Source: Gluconobacter wancherniae NBRC 103581 (lineage in GTDB: Bacteria > Pseudomonadota > Alphaproteobacteria > Acetobacterales > Acetobacteraceae). Taken from it: 64,000 bases of DNA. The notes below the pieces were generated by a model. The model saw only the letters and a list, made by a program, of their open reading frames with translations, did not search any database and was not told the DNA's origin. The stretch covers positions 806,001 to 870,000 of the forward strand of contig NZ_BJUZ01000001.1 in the NCBI RefSeq assembly GCF_007988885.1, written 5' to 3'. Positions 34,641 to 44,098 of the stretch are shown in pieces. Each line of letters opens with the position of its first letter. The stretch's first letter is position 1. Both the position numbers and the translations under genes were made by a program.

Positions 34641-35641
34641 GATGGGGTAACCTTTATTTCTCGCCCCGTCCGAGCAGATTCTTTAAGGGCAAGCGCAATC
34701 CTGAGAGATGCCACCCCATCTTCGCCTGTTGCGGCAGGTTCTCCTTTGCCATCGATAGCGGCAAGGAAACGAGCGACGCTGTAGCGATACAGATTATGGT
34801 GTATGAGAGGTATTGAATGCTCACCCTCTGCGTTTCGCAGAGAGAGACTGCCTATTGGTTTCTGGGACATGCAATCCCGCGCAATAAGAGCTGCTTCGTC
34901 TCCATAAAACTCGACGCCCCCCGGAGCATAAGGAACAGCATAAGAACCGTGGATCTGCACGAGAACATCTCCCGGGAAGCGCATGATGGCCATAAGGCCA
35001 TCTTCTATGCCTGAGATACTTTTCCGTCCGCTCTGCGTCATGACAAATACCGACAGAGGGTCGGAGCCAAGTAAGAAGCGTAGCGTATCAATGTCATGAA
35101 TAGTGCTATCGAGGATCAGCCCACCCCCGCTATCATTCAGACGCCATCCATCCATCGCCTTGGCCAGACAATTGGCATGGAAAACTCGAGCGGCATTCAA
35201 TTTTCCGATTGCTCCAGTATGTAATTGCTTTCTGAGAGCGATATGCACGGCGGAACAACGTAAATGATGGTTAGTCCCAAGAACAACACCCATCTCATGA
35301 CAGACGCGGACAATCTCTTCAGCATCGTTTAGCGATAAAGCCAGTGGTTTTTCGCAGAGAACGTGCTTGCCAGCGCGCGCGGCAGCAAGGGCCTGATCTT
35401 TATGGAACTCGTTCCGAGAGCTGATATAAACTGCCTGAATTTCCGGGTCTTTCAGAATACTTTCAAGGACGGTTGTGCTACAGGGAATACCATTGGCTTG
35501 CGCATAGCTTTTTCCTCTATCAGCACTGTGACTGAAAACAGTGTTGATGACATTTTCCTGCTGGGAGCGAATGGCGTCGATCATCCATTCCTGCGCTACG
35601 TTACTGGCCCCAATCAAAGCCCACTTCATGGGTGTTGTCAT
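34637..35641 (-). CDS. Gfo/Idh/MocA-family NAD(P) oxidoreductase
   Basis: A 334-residue dehydrogenase of the glucose-fructose oxidoreductase / inositol dehydrogenase family. The N-terminal Rossmann motif is WALIGASNVAQEW, a GxxxxxA variant; the family catalytic motif is CEKPLALSL, and GGGLILDSTIHDIDTLRFLLG follows in the middle. The start at 35641 is fixed by a strong AAGGAGGG ribosome site six bases upstream; the in-frame TTG eight codons earlier is unlikely. It heads the minus-strand set that runs to the porin and overlaps the MFS gene. The sugar or polyol substrate is unknown. Confidence 0.85.
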   Translation of the reverse strand: MTTPMKWALIGASNVAQEWMIDAIRSQQENVINTVFSHSADRGKSYAQANGIPCSTTVLESILKDPEIQAVYISSRNEFHKDQALAAARAGKHVLCEKPLALSLNDAEEIVRVCHEMGVVLGTNHHLRCSAVHIALRKQLHTGAIGKLNAARVFHANCLAKAMDGWRLNDSGGGLILDSTIHDIDTLRFLLGSDPLSVFVMTQSGRKSISGIEDGLMAIMRFPGDVLVQIHGSYAVPYAPGGVEFYGDEAALIARDCMSQKPIGSLSLRNAEGEHSIPLIHHNLYRYSVARFLAAIDGKGEPAATGEDGVASLRIALALKESARTGREIKVTPS

Positions 35642-36348
35642 AAGCCCTCCTTGAGTTTCATCCATGGTGACAAAACAGAACTAAGAATTTGAGCGATCCA
35701 AAAGATCGTAGTTCGTACAAAGAACGCTAATTTTAGAAAAAAAGTCACATTAATAATGTTATTTACACGTCACTCTTGTGTGACTATCCGAAGTTTCATC
35801 ACAATTTGTGTGATCGCATCGTTGTTTTGGTGAGCTAAAAACATCGCTTTGGGTGGGCGGTTTCCATCACGGGCATGGATGTGGTGCTGGTTGTCGCTGC
35901 TCCAAAGCAGTTCAATACAAACACGGAGAAGGCAGACCTTCGGGAAAAAAGTATCCCACCTGGCTGCAGGATGAGCCCAGTTACGGATCTCACTGTTCTG
36001 TTTTTTAGCTATAAATTGTATGTTTTCATCGATCAAAATTTTCGGCTGATCTGCGAGTGAAAGCCGACCTATGCCATCTCCATTGATAGTTCCAGGCTGC
36101 GTGTGGGGGAGGGAGACTTGATCAAGGCATTCCGGCGTCTGATGTCTGGGTCGCTTCCTGTTCTCGAAGAGAATTAACGTCTACGCGTGGCAATCTAGCG
36201 AATGATAGTGACCAAACTGCTTAAAACGCAGAAAAAATTCTGCCGCATCGAGTAAAAATTAGAACGACCAAAGCACAAAATAGATAGAAAAACCTTTAAG
36301 AAATTATCCTTAAGTATCTATCTTATCAATATGCAATGGAGGTTAAAG
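35642..36348. other. Gene-free stretch of about 700 bases upstream of the Gfo/Idh operon
   Basis: No convincing gene is seen. The promoter of the Gfo/Idh operon should lie in its first 100 bases; two short inverted repeats occur there, CGATC/GATCG (around 35693-35707) and GTCAC/GTGAC (around 35768-35783). Short open stretches on both strands have no recognisable similarity. A plus-strand frame from about 36061 to 36178 reads like the end of a protein (text SIDSSRLRVGEGD then AFRRLMSG, stop TAA) with no start, so it may be a decayed gene. The last 150 bases are AT-rich. Confidence 0.5.
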
Positions 36349-36388
36349 GAAAAATTAGGACTCTGTTATTAATTTTGTAGCAGAGTCC
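36349..36388 (-). terminator. Intrinsic terminator behind the RND efflux operon
   Basis: On the minus strand, 15 bases after the outer-membrane-factor stop, GGACTCTG (36381-36388) pairs exactly with CAGAGTCC (36358-36365) over a 15-base loop and is followed at once by TAATTTTT. This is a good rho-independent terminator layout for the operon pump, adaptor, outer-membrane factor. Confidence 0.75.
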
Positions 36389-36403
36389 ATTTACTATGAT
36401 AAA

Positions 36404-37870
36404 TTAAAGTATTTTGTTAGCAATAGACATTTTGGGTGTAGCTGCAATATCCTTCCAGCCGCCACCTAAGGTCTTATACAAAGTAATTGTATTAGACATT
36501 TGCTGCAATTTCGTTGTTATGGCGCCAAGTTGGGCAGTGTATAGAGTGCGCTGAGCCACAAGGGTCGCCAGGTAGGGATCATACCCTCCTTCAAACCGAG
36601 CTAAAGCCAATTGGTATTGCTTTTGCCCAGCATTTACGAGAGCTGTCTGGGCATGTAACTGCGCTAAATATGTAGAACGGCCCGACAAAGCATCCGCGAC
36701 CTCCCTAAATGCTGTTTGCACCGTTTTTTCATATCGGGCGATTTCTTCTCGCTTATGGGCTTTTGCCTGATGCAACTGCGCCGTCAGACGTCCCGCGTCA
36801 AAGAGAGGTAGAGTAATTTGGGGCGCAACATTCCATGCACCCATTCCGCTCTGAAACAGGCGGGTAATGTTGTTACTAGCCGTGCCGTTTGCGGCCGTAA
36901 TCTGAATTTTAGGAAAAAATTCTGCGCGTGCTGCTCCGATATCATCGTTAGACGATTTTAAAGCCTGTTCGGCCGAGAGAATATCAGGGCGACGAGCGAT
37001 TATATCAGACGGTAAACCTTCTGGAACATCAGGAAAGGGGACAACGTCTTCCAGAGACGCCTTGTGATCCAGTTCATCGCGCATTTTGGACGTCAACGGA
37101 GTGCCGACCAGAAGCTCCAGCTGGTTCAGTGTCTGCTCACGTTGGCGAGTATATATTTGTAAATTCGTCTCAGCATCATGCAAAGCAGCTTCTGCTTCGG
37201 CAACATCAAGCTGAGTTCCTGTGCCGACACTAGCGGTCTGTTTGACCAAAGCATATGTATGCTGACGGTTCTCAAGCACGTGCTGCGTGATTGCCAAAGC
37301 CTGATTATTGGCAACCCAGTTTAACATTGCAGTCGAAACACCTGCAATAATGCTCAGCTGCATACTTTCACGACCTAATTGATCTGCGAGATACCGATCA
37401 AATGATGCGCGTGATGCCGAACGGATACGCCCCCACAAATCGACTTCATATGCTGAGATACCAAACCCTACCGCATACTGACGCATATAGAATGGGCTGT
37501 CACTTTGTGACAGGCTCCAGATATGGGAATTCATTTTTTGAACGTTGGCACCCGCAGTGCCGTTAAGCGTCGGAAAAAGAGCCGCGTTTTCAATGTCGAA
37601 TTGCGCACTGGCTGCTTCGACTTGATGCTGAGCAATCTGAAGGTCGCGATTGTTAACCAGTGCCATCTCTATCAAATCTTGAAGTACTGGATCACGATAG
37701 AAATCACGCCAGTTAGTGAGTGATACGGCCTCTGTATTGTTTGATCCTAACACACTGGACGGCCATGACTTTGCGATAGGCGAAGGCGGCCTGTGATAGG
37801 TTGGTATCATGGTGCAACCAGTAAGGGCCAGTACCATACTGACCGTTGATATTGTGACAGAAGGACGCAT
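36404..37870 (-). CDS. RND efflux outer-membrane factor lipoprotein (NodT/OprM type)
   Basis: A 488-residue TolC-like channel. It has a lipoprotein signal with lipobox LTGC (Cys19), then PTYHRPPSPIA typical of the NodT family, and two OEP repeats with long helices. DIENAALFPTLNGTAGAN lies in the first, and GAARAEFFPKIQITAANG and PLFDAGRLTAQLHQAKAHK in the second. It is the third gene of the efflux operon; its start shares its first base with the adaptor stop region (positions 37870). It forms the exit duct across the outer membrane. The substrates of the system are unknown. Confidence 0.92.
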   Translation of the reverse strand: MRPSVTISTVSMVLALTGCTMIPTYHRPPSPIAKSWPSSVLGSNNTEAVSLTNWRDFYRDPVLQDLIEMALVNNRDLQIAQHQVEAASAQFDIENAALFPTLNGTAGANVQKMNSHIWSLSQSDSPFYMRQYAVGFGISAYEVDLWGRIRSASRASFDRYLADQLGRESMQLSIIAGVSTAMLNWVANNQALAITQHVLENRQHTYALVKQTASVGTGTQLDVAEAEAALHDAETNLQIYTRQREQTLNQLELLVGTPLTSKMRDELDHKASLEDVVPFPDVPEGLPSDIIARRPDILSAEQALKSSNDDIGAARAEFFPKIQITAANGTASNNITRLFQSGMGAWNVAPQITLPLFDAGRLTAQLHQAKAHKREEIARYEKTVQTAFREVADALSGRSTYLAQLHAQTALVNAGQKQYQLALARFEGGYDPYLATLVAQRTLYTAQLGAITTKLQQMSNTITLYKTLGGGWKDIAATPKMSIANKIL

Positions 37871-39054
37871 TATCCGTGTTCCTTTGTGTCATTCACATCA
37901 TGCGCCACGACCTGCCGCCCTTCTGTAAGAGCCGATGCTGGGTGCAGAACAAGGCGATTATCTTCTGAAAGCCCTTTTTGAACTTCTATGGTTGCCCCGT
38001 AGTCCCTCCCGACAATAACGTTATGCAAGCGGATATGATTATTCGGATCCACAGTTGCGACTGACAATCCATCAGCATTGTAGATCAAAGAGTCAGATGG
38101 AATAATGAAAGTCGGCGCGGGACGAGGGAGATCAAAATGGATCGAACCATAAACGCCAGCAGAAAGTCTGCCGTCACGATTATCGAGCTCAATTTCTACA
38201 GGAAGCATGCGGCTGTCTTGCTCCAGAGCATGACCCGTACGTGTTACGGTTCCGGGGAAGCTTTCACCCGGATGGTCAGGCACGTGCAGAATAGCGGGTG
38301 TACCTACTTTAACAGTGCTCGCTTCTTCCTGAGGAACATGCACGCGTACGCGAAGACGGTCTGTGCGTGCAACCACAAATAAAGGCTTAGCCTGTGCACT
38401 GTCTGCACTGACAAGATCACCTACTTCGACATTACGAACAGTCACCACACCATCAAATGGAGCCGTAACGGTCGTATAGGCGCGACGTTGGGCGACCTCT
38501 GCCAAAGCGGCATCTGCCGCAGCCTGAGCGGCATTCTGTGCCTGCTGGGTGATGCGGTCAGCATCAAAGTTCTGCTTGCTGACCGCCCCCCCGCCAACAA
38601 GTCCGCCTGATCGCCTGGCTGTAATTCGAGCAAGCTCCAGATTGGCACGTGCCTGCTCGAGTGTAGCTTTGGCCTGCGATACCTGGCGGTCTAACTCGGG
38701 CGCATGGATAATGGCCAGAACGTCCCCAGCTTTTACAACTGTTCCAATATCAACATGGCGCTCAGAAATGTAGCCGGACGCGCGTGCGCCAATAAATGCC
38801 GTTTCCTGCGGTAAGGTTTCGCCTGGCAGATCGAGAGAAACCGGTTTCGTTTCTCTATGAGCACTTACGAAATTCACGTCAGGAATCTGATTTTGGCGCG
38901 TATCCGCCAACGCACGAACGGCAATGCCTCGTTCGCTATGTGCGTATAATCCGTAGCCAAGAAGGATGAGCGCACCGACGCCGAGCAACGGGGCGACAGG
39001 CCCGCGACGCCGTGCATCGTGAACAGCAGCAGACGAATGGGGGGAATTAGACAT
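37870..39054 (-). CDS. RND efflux periplasmic adaptor (membrane fusion protein)
   Basis: A 394-residue HlyD/AcrA-type adaptor. A single membrane anchor lies near residues 20-37 (APLLGVGALILLGYGLYA). Then come the biotinyl-lipoyl half-motif (GYISERHVDIGTVVKAGDVLAII), a short helical hairpin of Gln/Ala-rich coiled coil (QVSQAKATLEQARANLELA, then AQNAAQAAADAALAEVAQRR) and the second lipoyl half (APFDGVVTVRNVEVGDLVSAD). The ATG at 39054 has GAGG eight bases upstream and overlaps the pump stop by eight bases; a TTG at 39069 is less likely. It links the pump with the outer-membrane factor. Confidence 0.9.
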   Translation of the reverse strand: MSNSPHSSAAVHDARRRGPVAPLLGVGALILLGYGLYAHSERGIAVRALADTRQNQIPDVNFVSAHRETKPVSLDLPGETLPQETAFIGARASGYISERHVDIGTVVKAGDVLAIIHAPELDRQVSQAKATLEQARANLELARITARRSGGLVGGGAVSKQNFDADRITQQAQNAAQAAADAALAEVAQRRAYTTVTAPFDGVVTVRNVEVGDLVSADSAQAKPLFVVARTDRLRVRVHVPQEEASTVKVGTPAILHVPDHPGESFPGTVTRTGHALEQDSRMLPVEIELDNRDGRLSAGVYGSIHFDLPRPAPTFIIPSDSLIYNADGLSVATVDPNNHIRLHNVIVGRDYGATIEVQKGLSEDNRLVLHPASALTEGRQVVAHDVNDTKEHG

Positions 39055-42000
39055 TATTGTATTCCTCAAGAATGCGGCTTTCTCTTTTTCTCAGGCGTGT
39101 GTAGAGCCAGGGGACAATGAACAGGGTGGCGCAAGTTCCCATCATCAGACCGCCAATCACGGCACGTCCGAGCGGAGCATTTTGCTCGCCGCCGTCGCCA
39201 AGCCCCAGAGACATGGGCAACATACCGATGATCATTGCGAGAGATGTCATTAGAATGGGACGAAGGCGGGCTTGTCCGGCAGCGATTGCAGCTTCAACGG
39301 CGCTGAGACCTTCAGCACGTCTTTCCTTGGCAAATGTCACGAGCAGAATTGAGTTGGCGCTAGCGACACCGACACTCATGATTGCTCCCATCAAAGATGG
39401 CACGGAGAATGTTGTTCCCGTGATGAACAGCATGAATACAATCCCGCACATGGCGCCTGGCAGTCCCAGAACGACGACAAACGGATCCATGAAGGACTGA
39501 AAGTTCACTGCCATCAGGAGGTAGACAGCAATGGCTGCAACCATCAGACCAATTCCCAATCGGGCAAAAGCGGAATGCATGCTATCGATCTGACCCTGAA
39601 CTGTGATGGTATTCCCTGCAGACAGTTCACCGCGATGACGTGCGATGACCCTGTCGATATCGCGGGCAATACTACCGAGATCGCGGCTTTCAGCGCTCGC
39701 GTAGATATCGAGTGTTGGTTGAATGTTGCTGTGCGATATGACGTTTTGTGCCGTACCGCGTTTAATAGTCGCGACATTGCTTAGAAGAACTGATGAATGT
39801 TGTGATCCAGTCGCGGATGCGATGACCGTGTCTTGAAGATCATTCAGTGTATTGATGCGGTATTGTGGGGTTTGAACGGCCAGAGGGTACTGAATACCTG
39901 ATGCTGGATCGACCCAGAAGTTGGGTGTGACTGTGTTGGACGAAGCAAGTGATACCATCACATTACGTGCGACATCATTAAGCGTCAGTCCAAGGTCAAG
40001 GGCCCGCTCCCGATCAATCGCAACGGAGAGTTCTGGAGCTGCAATCTGCTGGTGGAGATGGACGTCCACGAGGCCAGGAATATGTGAGACTTCCTGACGG
40101 ACTTCTTGCATGACTTTGCGGTTAGTGGCTGCATCGTAACCCGCGATGCGGATATCAATCTGTGCAGGCAGACCGAAATTCAGAATCTGGGTTACGATAT
40201 CTGCCGGCTGGAAATAAAAAATACACTCTGGAAAACGACGGGCCAGCTCTGTCCGAAGTTTGCGGATATAATCAGCCGTCGGATGATGGCCCTCCTTGAG
40301 GGCCACCATGATCTGGCCGTCATTTGGCCCGACAGTGGAGCCATCATCAAAAGGCATGGAGTAGCGGAAAGGAATTCCGATATTATCAAGCACAAGTGCT
40401 CGTTCGTTTTCAGGAACGATAGTACGAATAACGTCTTCGATTTTATCGAAAGTCTGTTCTGTACTTTCTAGACGAGTGCCTTCTGGAGCGCGGACATGCA
40501 GTTTGAACTCACCGGCATCAATTGTCGGAAAGAAATCCTGGCCGACCTGAGTAGCAATAAGTGCTGCAGCAAGGATTGCAACGCCACCAATGGCAGGTGC
40601 CTTCCATTTGCTTTCAATGAGCCGCGTTAGAGTGTGAACATAAGCATCTTTGATGCGGTTGAAGCGATAATCGAAACGAATGCCGAAACGGGCAATCATA
40701 TCTGGCCCCAGACCAACCGCCTGCCTACGCTCTACCTGCCGCTCTTCAGCACGTAAGAGAATAGCAGCAAAAATAGGGACTAATGTTCGGCTGATCGCGT
40801 AAGACGCAAGCATCGCGTAAACCACCGCGAGAGCCATCGGCGTGAAAAGGAAGCGGGAAGGACCGACCAGAAACTCGACCGATACGAACACGCTGGAAAT
40901 CGCAAGAGTCGAGACGAGCGTTGGAAGTGCAATTTCTGAAGCACCATTCAGCACAGCCTCACGTAAAGTCGCCCCCTCGTGGCGTACGCGATGAATGTTC
41001 TCAATGGTGACGGTTGCGTCATCCACCAGGATACCGACAGCAAGAGCCAACCCACCCAATGTCATCAAGTTCAATGTCTGACCTGTCCAGGACAGGATGG
41101 CGATTGAAGACAGGATGGCTAGCGGAATAGAAATTGCAACGATGATGGTTGAGCGCCAACTTGCAAGAAAGGCGAGAATCATGGCTGCTGTGAGTAGGCC
41201 AGCGATAACCGCCTCCGATGCAACTCCTGTAATTGCCGATTTTACGAACAGCGACTGATCGAATAGCTCTTCGATCTTCATGCCAGCAGGGGCCGCAGCT
41301 CGAGTAACGGGTAGAACCTGATTCCGTATAGCGTTAACCACATCGAGTGTTGATGCGTTTCCGGCTTTCATAATCGACAGGAGGACGGATCGGTGCCCTT
41401 CACGACGCACGACGTTCTGCTGTACCGCCGTTCCATCCCGGACTTGTGCCACATCTGAGACCCGGATAATCGCGCCAGTTTTAGGGTCACGTTTCAGGGG
41501 AACGTTATTAAGACGCGCAACAACGTCGGGCATTCCGTTCATACGAACGTCATATTGCGTTGGCCCAAACTTTACCGTACCGCCAGGAAGCGTAAGATTT
41601 TGAACATTCATGGCGTTAGAAACATCTAACGGCGTCAACCCCACTCCGGCCAGCTTCGTAGCGTCAATATCCACCATGACCTGGCGAATCTTTCCACCAA
41701 ATGGTGGTGGCAGAAGTGTTCCTGGAATTGGAGCAAGCTGCTGACGAATACGGTAAATACCGTAATCATACAGTTCACTCTCGGTTAGCTTGTCGGATGA
41801 CAATGATAGTTGCAGCACCGGAACGCTTGATGCGCTATACTGCATGATAATTGGAGGCTGGATCCCTGGAGGGAGAAAGGCGCGAATGGAGTTGGTCGCC
41901 GAGACGGTTTGCGCCATGGCAAGGTCGACGTTAACCCCAGGCTGAAAATATAGTTTCTCAACAACGAGACCGGGTGTCGTCTGGCTCTCAATGGTCCTCA

Positions 42001-42265
42001 GGTTGTTGACGAAAAAACTGTTTGCGAATTCAGTATAGGTACTAATTCGTTTCTCAGTTTCTGCGGCATCAAGACCGTCATAGTACCATACTACAGTAAC
42101 AACGGGGATATCGATGTTCGGAAAGACATCGGTCGGTGTTTCAAAGACAGCCGTGATACCAAGTAGCAGGATCAATAACCCCGCGACAAGGAATGTGTAT
42201 GGCCGTCGAAGCGCTAGGGCAACGATTCCCATCAAAAACTCAATTCTAAGGGCTTTGGAACGCAT
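39047..42265 (-). CDS. RND efflux pump, inner-membrane subunit (AcrB/MdtB-like)
   Basis: A 1072-residue RND transporter with the usual twelve membrane helices and two large periplasmic loops. The proton-relay motif GILVDDATVTIENIHR is in the fourth helix region, and the N-terminal LRRPYTFLVAGLLILLLG and FPNIDIPVVTVVW are typical. The pump domain text AVFETPTDVFP and the C-terminal LGLGDGGEQNAPLGRAVIGGL also match. Two starts are possible, 42265 (weak GGGA site) and 42232 (MGIVALALRRPYTF, where homologues tend to begin). It is first in the operon, opposite an AraC regulator 522 bases away. Drug, solvent or metabolite export is likely but unspecified. Confidence 0.93.
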   Translation of the reverse strand: MRSKALRIEFLMGIVALALRRPYTFLVAGLLILLLGITAVFETPTDVFPNIDIPVVTVVWYYDGLDAAETEKRISTYTEFANSFFVNNLRTIESQTTPGLVVEKLYFQPGVNVDLAMAQTVSATNSIRAFLPPGIQPPIIMQYSASSVPVLQLSLSSDKLTESELYDYGIYRIRQQLAPIPGTLLPPPFGGKIRQVMVDIDATKLAGVGLTPLDVSNAMNVQNLTLPGGTVKFGPTQYDVRMNGMPDVVARLNNVPLKRDPKTGAIIRVSDVAQVRDGTAVQQNVVRREGHRSVLLSIMKAGNASTLDVVNAIRNQVLPVTRAAAPAGMKIEELFDQSLFVKSAITGVASEAVIAGLLTAAMILAFLASWRSTIIVAISIPLAILSSIAILSWTGQTLNLMTLGGLALAVGILVDDATVTIENIHRVRHEGATLREAVLNGASEIALPTLVSTLAISSVFVSVEFLVGPSRFLFTPMALAVVYAMLASYAISRTLVPIFAAILLRAEERQVERRQAVGLGPDMIARFGIRFDYRFNRIKDAYVHTLTRLIESKWKAPAIGGVAILAAALIATQVGQDFFPTIDAGEFKLHVRAPEGTRLESTEQTFDKIEDVIRTIVPENERALVLDNIGIPFRYSMPFDDGSTVGPNDGQIMVALKEGHHPTADYIRKLRTELARRFPECIFYFQPADIVTQILNFGLPAQIDIRIAGYDAATNRKVMQEVRQEVSHIPGLVDVHLHQQIAAPELSVAIDRERALDLGLTLNDVARNVMVSLASSNTVTPNFWVDPASGIQYPLAVQTPQYRINTLNDLQDTVIASATGSQHSSVLLSNVATIKRGTAQNVISHSNIQPTLDIYASAESRDLGSIARDIDRVIARHRGELSAGNTITVQGQIDSMHSAFARLGIGLMVAAIAVYLLMAVNFQSFMDPFVVVLGLPGAMCGIVFMLFITGTTFSVPSLMGAIMSVGVASANSILLVTFAKERRAEGLSAVEAAIAAGQARLRPILMTSLAMIIGMLPMSLGLGDGGEQNAPLGRAVIGGLMMGTCATLFIVPWLYTRLRKRESRILEEYNNV

Positions 42266-42787
42266 GTTTTGCGTCCCACTTATTTAACCTGATGAGTCAA
42301 ACAAGCTGGCAAGCTTTCACCATGATGCAGCGTGAACAGCACAACAGAGATCATGCCCGATAGGTATGACGCGCTGCTTTCACACATGAGATATGATCAG
42401 ATCATGCAATAAAAACCGACAGCGGCGGTAGAATGATTCTCTCAAAAAATTATACGATACGATCATACTTCGTAAGAAATCGATATTTCATAGAAATATG
42501 ACAAACCTTGTCATATTGAACGAGGCTTTAAGATCATCAAAATTTTAAGGAGATTAAAAGAAAAGTAGAATGAGATGATTTTAGTTTATCTAACTCTTTT
42601 TGAAGAATAATACCTTCAATAATCAGCGTATTATCAGTGCGAACAACAGATCCATCAGTTGGCAGAGATCGCAAAAATGCGAGAGATATGAAGGCCAATT
42701 TTGAAAATAAATCTTGTATGAAGTCATCATTGTTATTAGCTCTAACGATAGCCGCCCCAATCATCTCGTAAAAATAGGTTTGGCACT
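42266..42787. promoter_or_regulatory. Divergent regulatory region between RND operon and AraC gene
   Basis: A 522-base AT-rich spacer between two divergent starts. It contains a perfect palindrome with 10-base arms (listed separately at 42495-42517) and a shorter one, ATGATC-A-GATCAT (42393-42405). A minus-strand frame at 42537-42764 could encode 75 residues, but it has no recognisable similarity and lies where the AraC promoter is expected. Promoters for both directions should be here; no single -35/-10 pair was convincing. Confidence 0.5.
42495..42517. promoter_or_regulatory. Perfect palindrome, candidate operator
   Basis: AATATGACAA (42495-42504), a three-base centre ACC, and TTGTCATATT (42508-42517) are exact complements. 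Such a 10+3+10 palindrome without a following T-run is more like a dimeric regulator site than a terminator. It lies 230 bases upstream of the pump start and 271 bases upstream of the AraC start. AraC proteins usually bind direct repeats, so a different regulator may use this site. Confidence 0.5.
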
Positions 42788-43669
42788 GTGAAAGCCAATT
42801 TGACTACGCTTCGTAGCATTATCGATCGGCACTGCGTTGAACCAACAACACGCACAATCATACCAGGGCTTCTTCTATTTCGTGCAGATGAACCCACTAC
42901 TCCTATGGATGTTGTGTACGAGCCTCGATTTTGCATTATCGTACAAGGCAGTAAAACGGTTACCCTGTGTGACAAAGTCTTTGAGTATAACTCCCAAAAA
43001 TATTTAATAACAGCGGTAGACCTACCTGTTAAAGGATGCGTTACACAGGCAAGTAAAGAGCATCCCTATCTTTCTTTATGTATTTCTTTGAGTCCAGAAA
43101 AAATAAAAGACTTGATAAATGATATTGGAAGTCACGAATCTGATTTGAAGTCCATATGTCCTTCTTGTATAACAACAAGTGACTTGACGAACGATATTTT
43201 TGATCCTGTGTTTCGTCTTCTTTCTATGTTGGATAACCCTCAAGATATACCTGTATTATATGAGTCAATTATGAGGGAAATATTGTACAGACTTCTTCAG
43301 GGGCCTCAAGGGTATGTGCTGAGACAAATTGCCACAGTTGGATCTAACCTGTCACACCTCAACCGGGCCATTGACTGGATCCGAGATCATTATCGTGAAG
43401 CTTTTGACATTGCATCTCTGGCCCAGGTCGCAGGAATGAGTACGCCATCTTTTCACAGACATTTTCGAGCCGCGACCATGATGAGTCCATTGCAATATCG
43501 AAATCGCATTAGGCTGCAAGAGGCTCGTCGCCTAATGCTCAATACAAATATGGATGCAGCAGAAGCAGGATTTTGCGTTGGTTACGAGAGCCCATCGCAG
43601 TTTAGCCGAGAGTACCGTCGTATGTTTGGCGCCCCCCCGGCTTCAAATGTTAAATATATAAAGCAGTAA
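42788..43669 (+). CDS. AraC-type transcriptional regulator with AraC_N effector domain
   Basis: A 293-residue regulator. The N-terminal half is of the AraC_N type (PF06719: LLFRADEPTTPMDVVYEPRFCIIVQGSKTV), as in YqhC-like proteins. The C-terminal third has the two HTH motifs (IASLAQVAGMSTPSFHRHFRA and MDAAEAGFCVGYESPSQFSREYRRMFG). The chosen start is GTG at 42788; no ATG with a ribosome site is seen close by, so the start is uncertain by some codons. It is divergent from the RND efflux operon and is the natural candidate for its regulator; YqhC relatives respond to aldehydes, which is only a hint here. Base composition is more AT-rich than the neighbouring genes. Confidence 0.85.
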   Translation: MKANLTTLRSIIDRHCVEPTTRTIIPGLLLFRADEPTTPMDVVYEPRFCIIVQGSKTVTLCDKVFEYNSQKYLITAVDLPVKGCVTQASKEHPYLSLCISLSPEKIKDLINDIGSHESDLKSICPSCITTSDLTNDIFDPVFRLLSMLDNPQDIPVLYESIMREILYRLLQGPQGYVLRQIATVGSNLSHLNRAIDWIRDHYREAFDIASLAQVAGMSTPSFHRHFRAATMMSPLQYRNRIRLQEARRLMLNTNMDAAEAGFCVGYESPSQFSREYRRMFGAPPASNVKYIKQ

Positions 43670-44098
43670 ATTATATTGCTGATTTGGCGACATAATTTAT
43701 AATGCTGAAGATAAAATCCGTCATTTTCCATCGTTTATTCGATAAATATCAGAATGTAATGCAAGAAGAAGGAGTAGATCTTCTTTTGGTGCGGTCCCAA
43801 AGTCTATAAGATAGAAAGCTCCTATAGACCGTGCAGGCAGCATTCAAAATTGGGATACAGGAACCTAAAGGAGTTCGAGGTCCGCTCTATGCTGGTTTGA
43901 CCTGCTGTCCACGAAGCAGCCGCAGGCCAATCTTCGACCATCCCCAATACAGCGCAGGAGAAATGGAAGCATACAGAAGCAACCAAAACCAGTGGGTTTT
44001 GGGAGCCGTTCGAGTCTGCTTCTAATCAGGACTGCAGGCCTCCGAGCCGGAATGTGCCGCGCTCGGTTAGGCTGTGGTAGGACACGTCAGGATAGAGA
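43670..44098. other. Gap of about 430 bases with decayed coding remnants
   Basis: The first 150 bases after the AraC stop are AT-rich and empty. From 43887 onward the minus strand holds a membrane-protein-like remnant (listed separately). Just behind the TBDR stop, a second minus-strand frame (about 44028-44110) reads QLAQISDLYPDVSYHSLTER, then GTFRLGGLQS and a stop. It has no recognisable match but resembles a protein end rather than random sequence. Both look like leftovers of genes lost next to the TBDR. Confidence 0.4.
43887..44021 (-). pseudogene. Short membrane-protein-like C-terminal remnant
   Basis: A 44-codon minus-strand stretch between two TAG stops. It has no start codon of its own in good position and encodes a hydrophobic helix KTHWFWLLLYASISPALYW followed by a basic amphipathic tail GWSKIGLRLLRGQQ. 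The aromatic and hydrophobic pattern with a positive C-terminus is that of the last transmembrane helix of an inner-membrane protein. It lies directly downstream of a TBDR gene, where PepSY-type or similar membrane partners are often found. The family was not identified. Confidence 0.4.

Noticed and set aside
42537-42764. Small minus-strand frame (75 codons) in the RND/AraC spacer.
   Set aside because: No ribosome site or similarity, and it overlaps the expected AraC promoter; kept only as a remark in the spacer entry.
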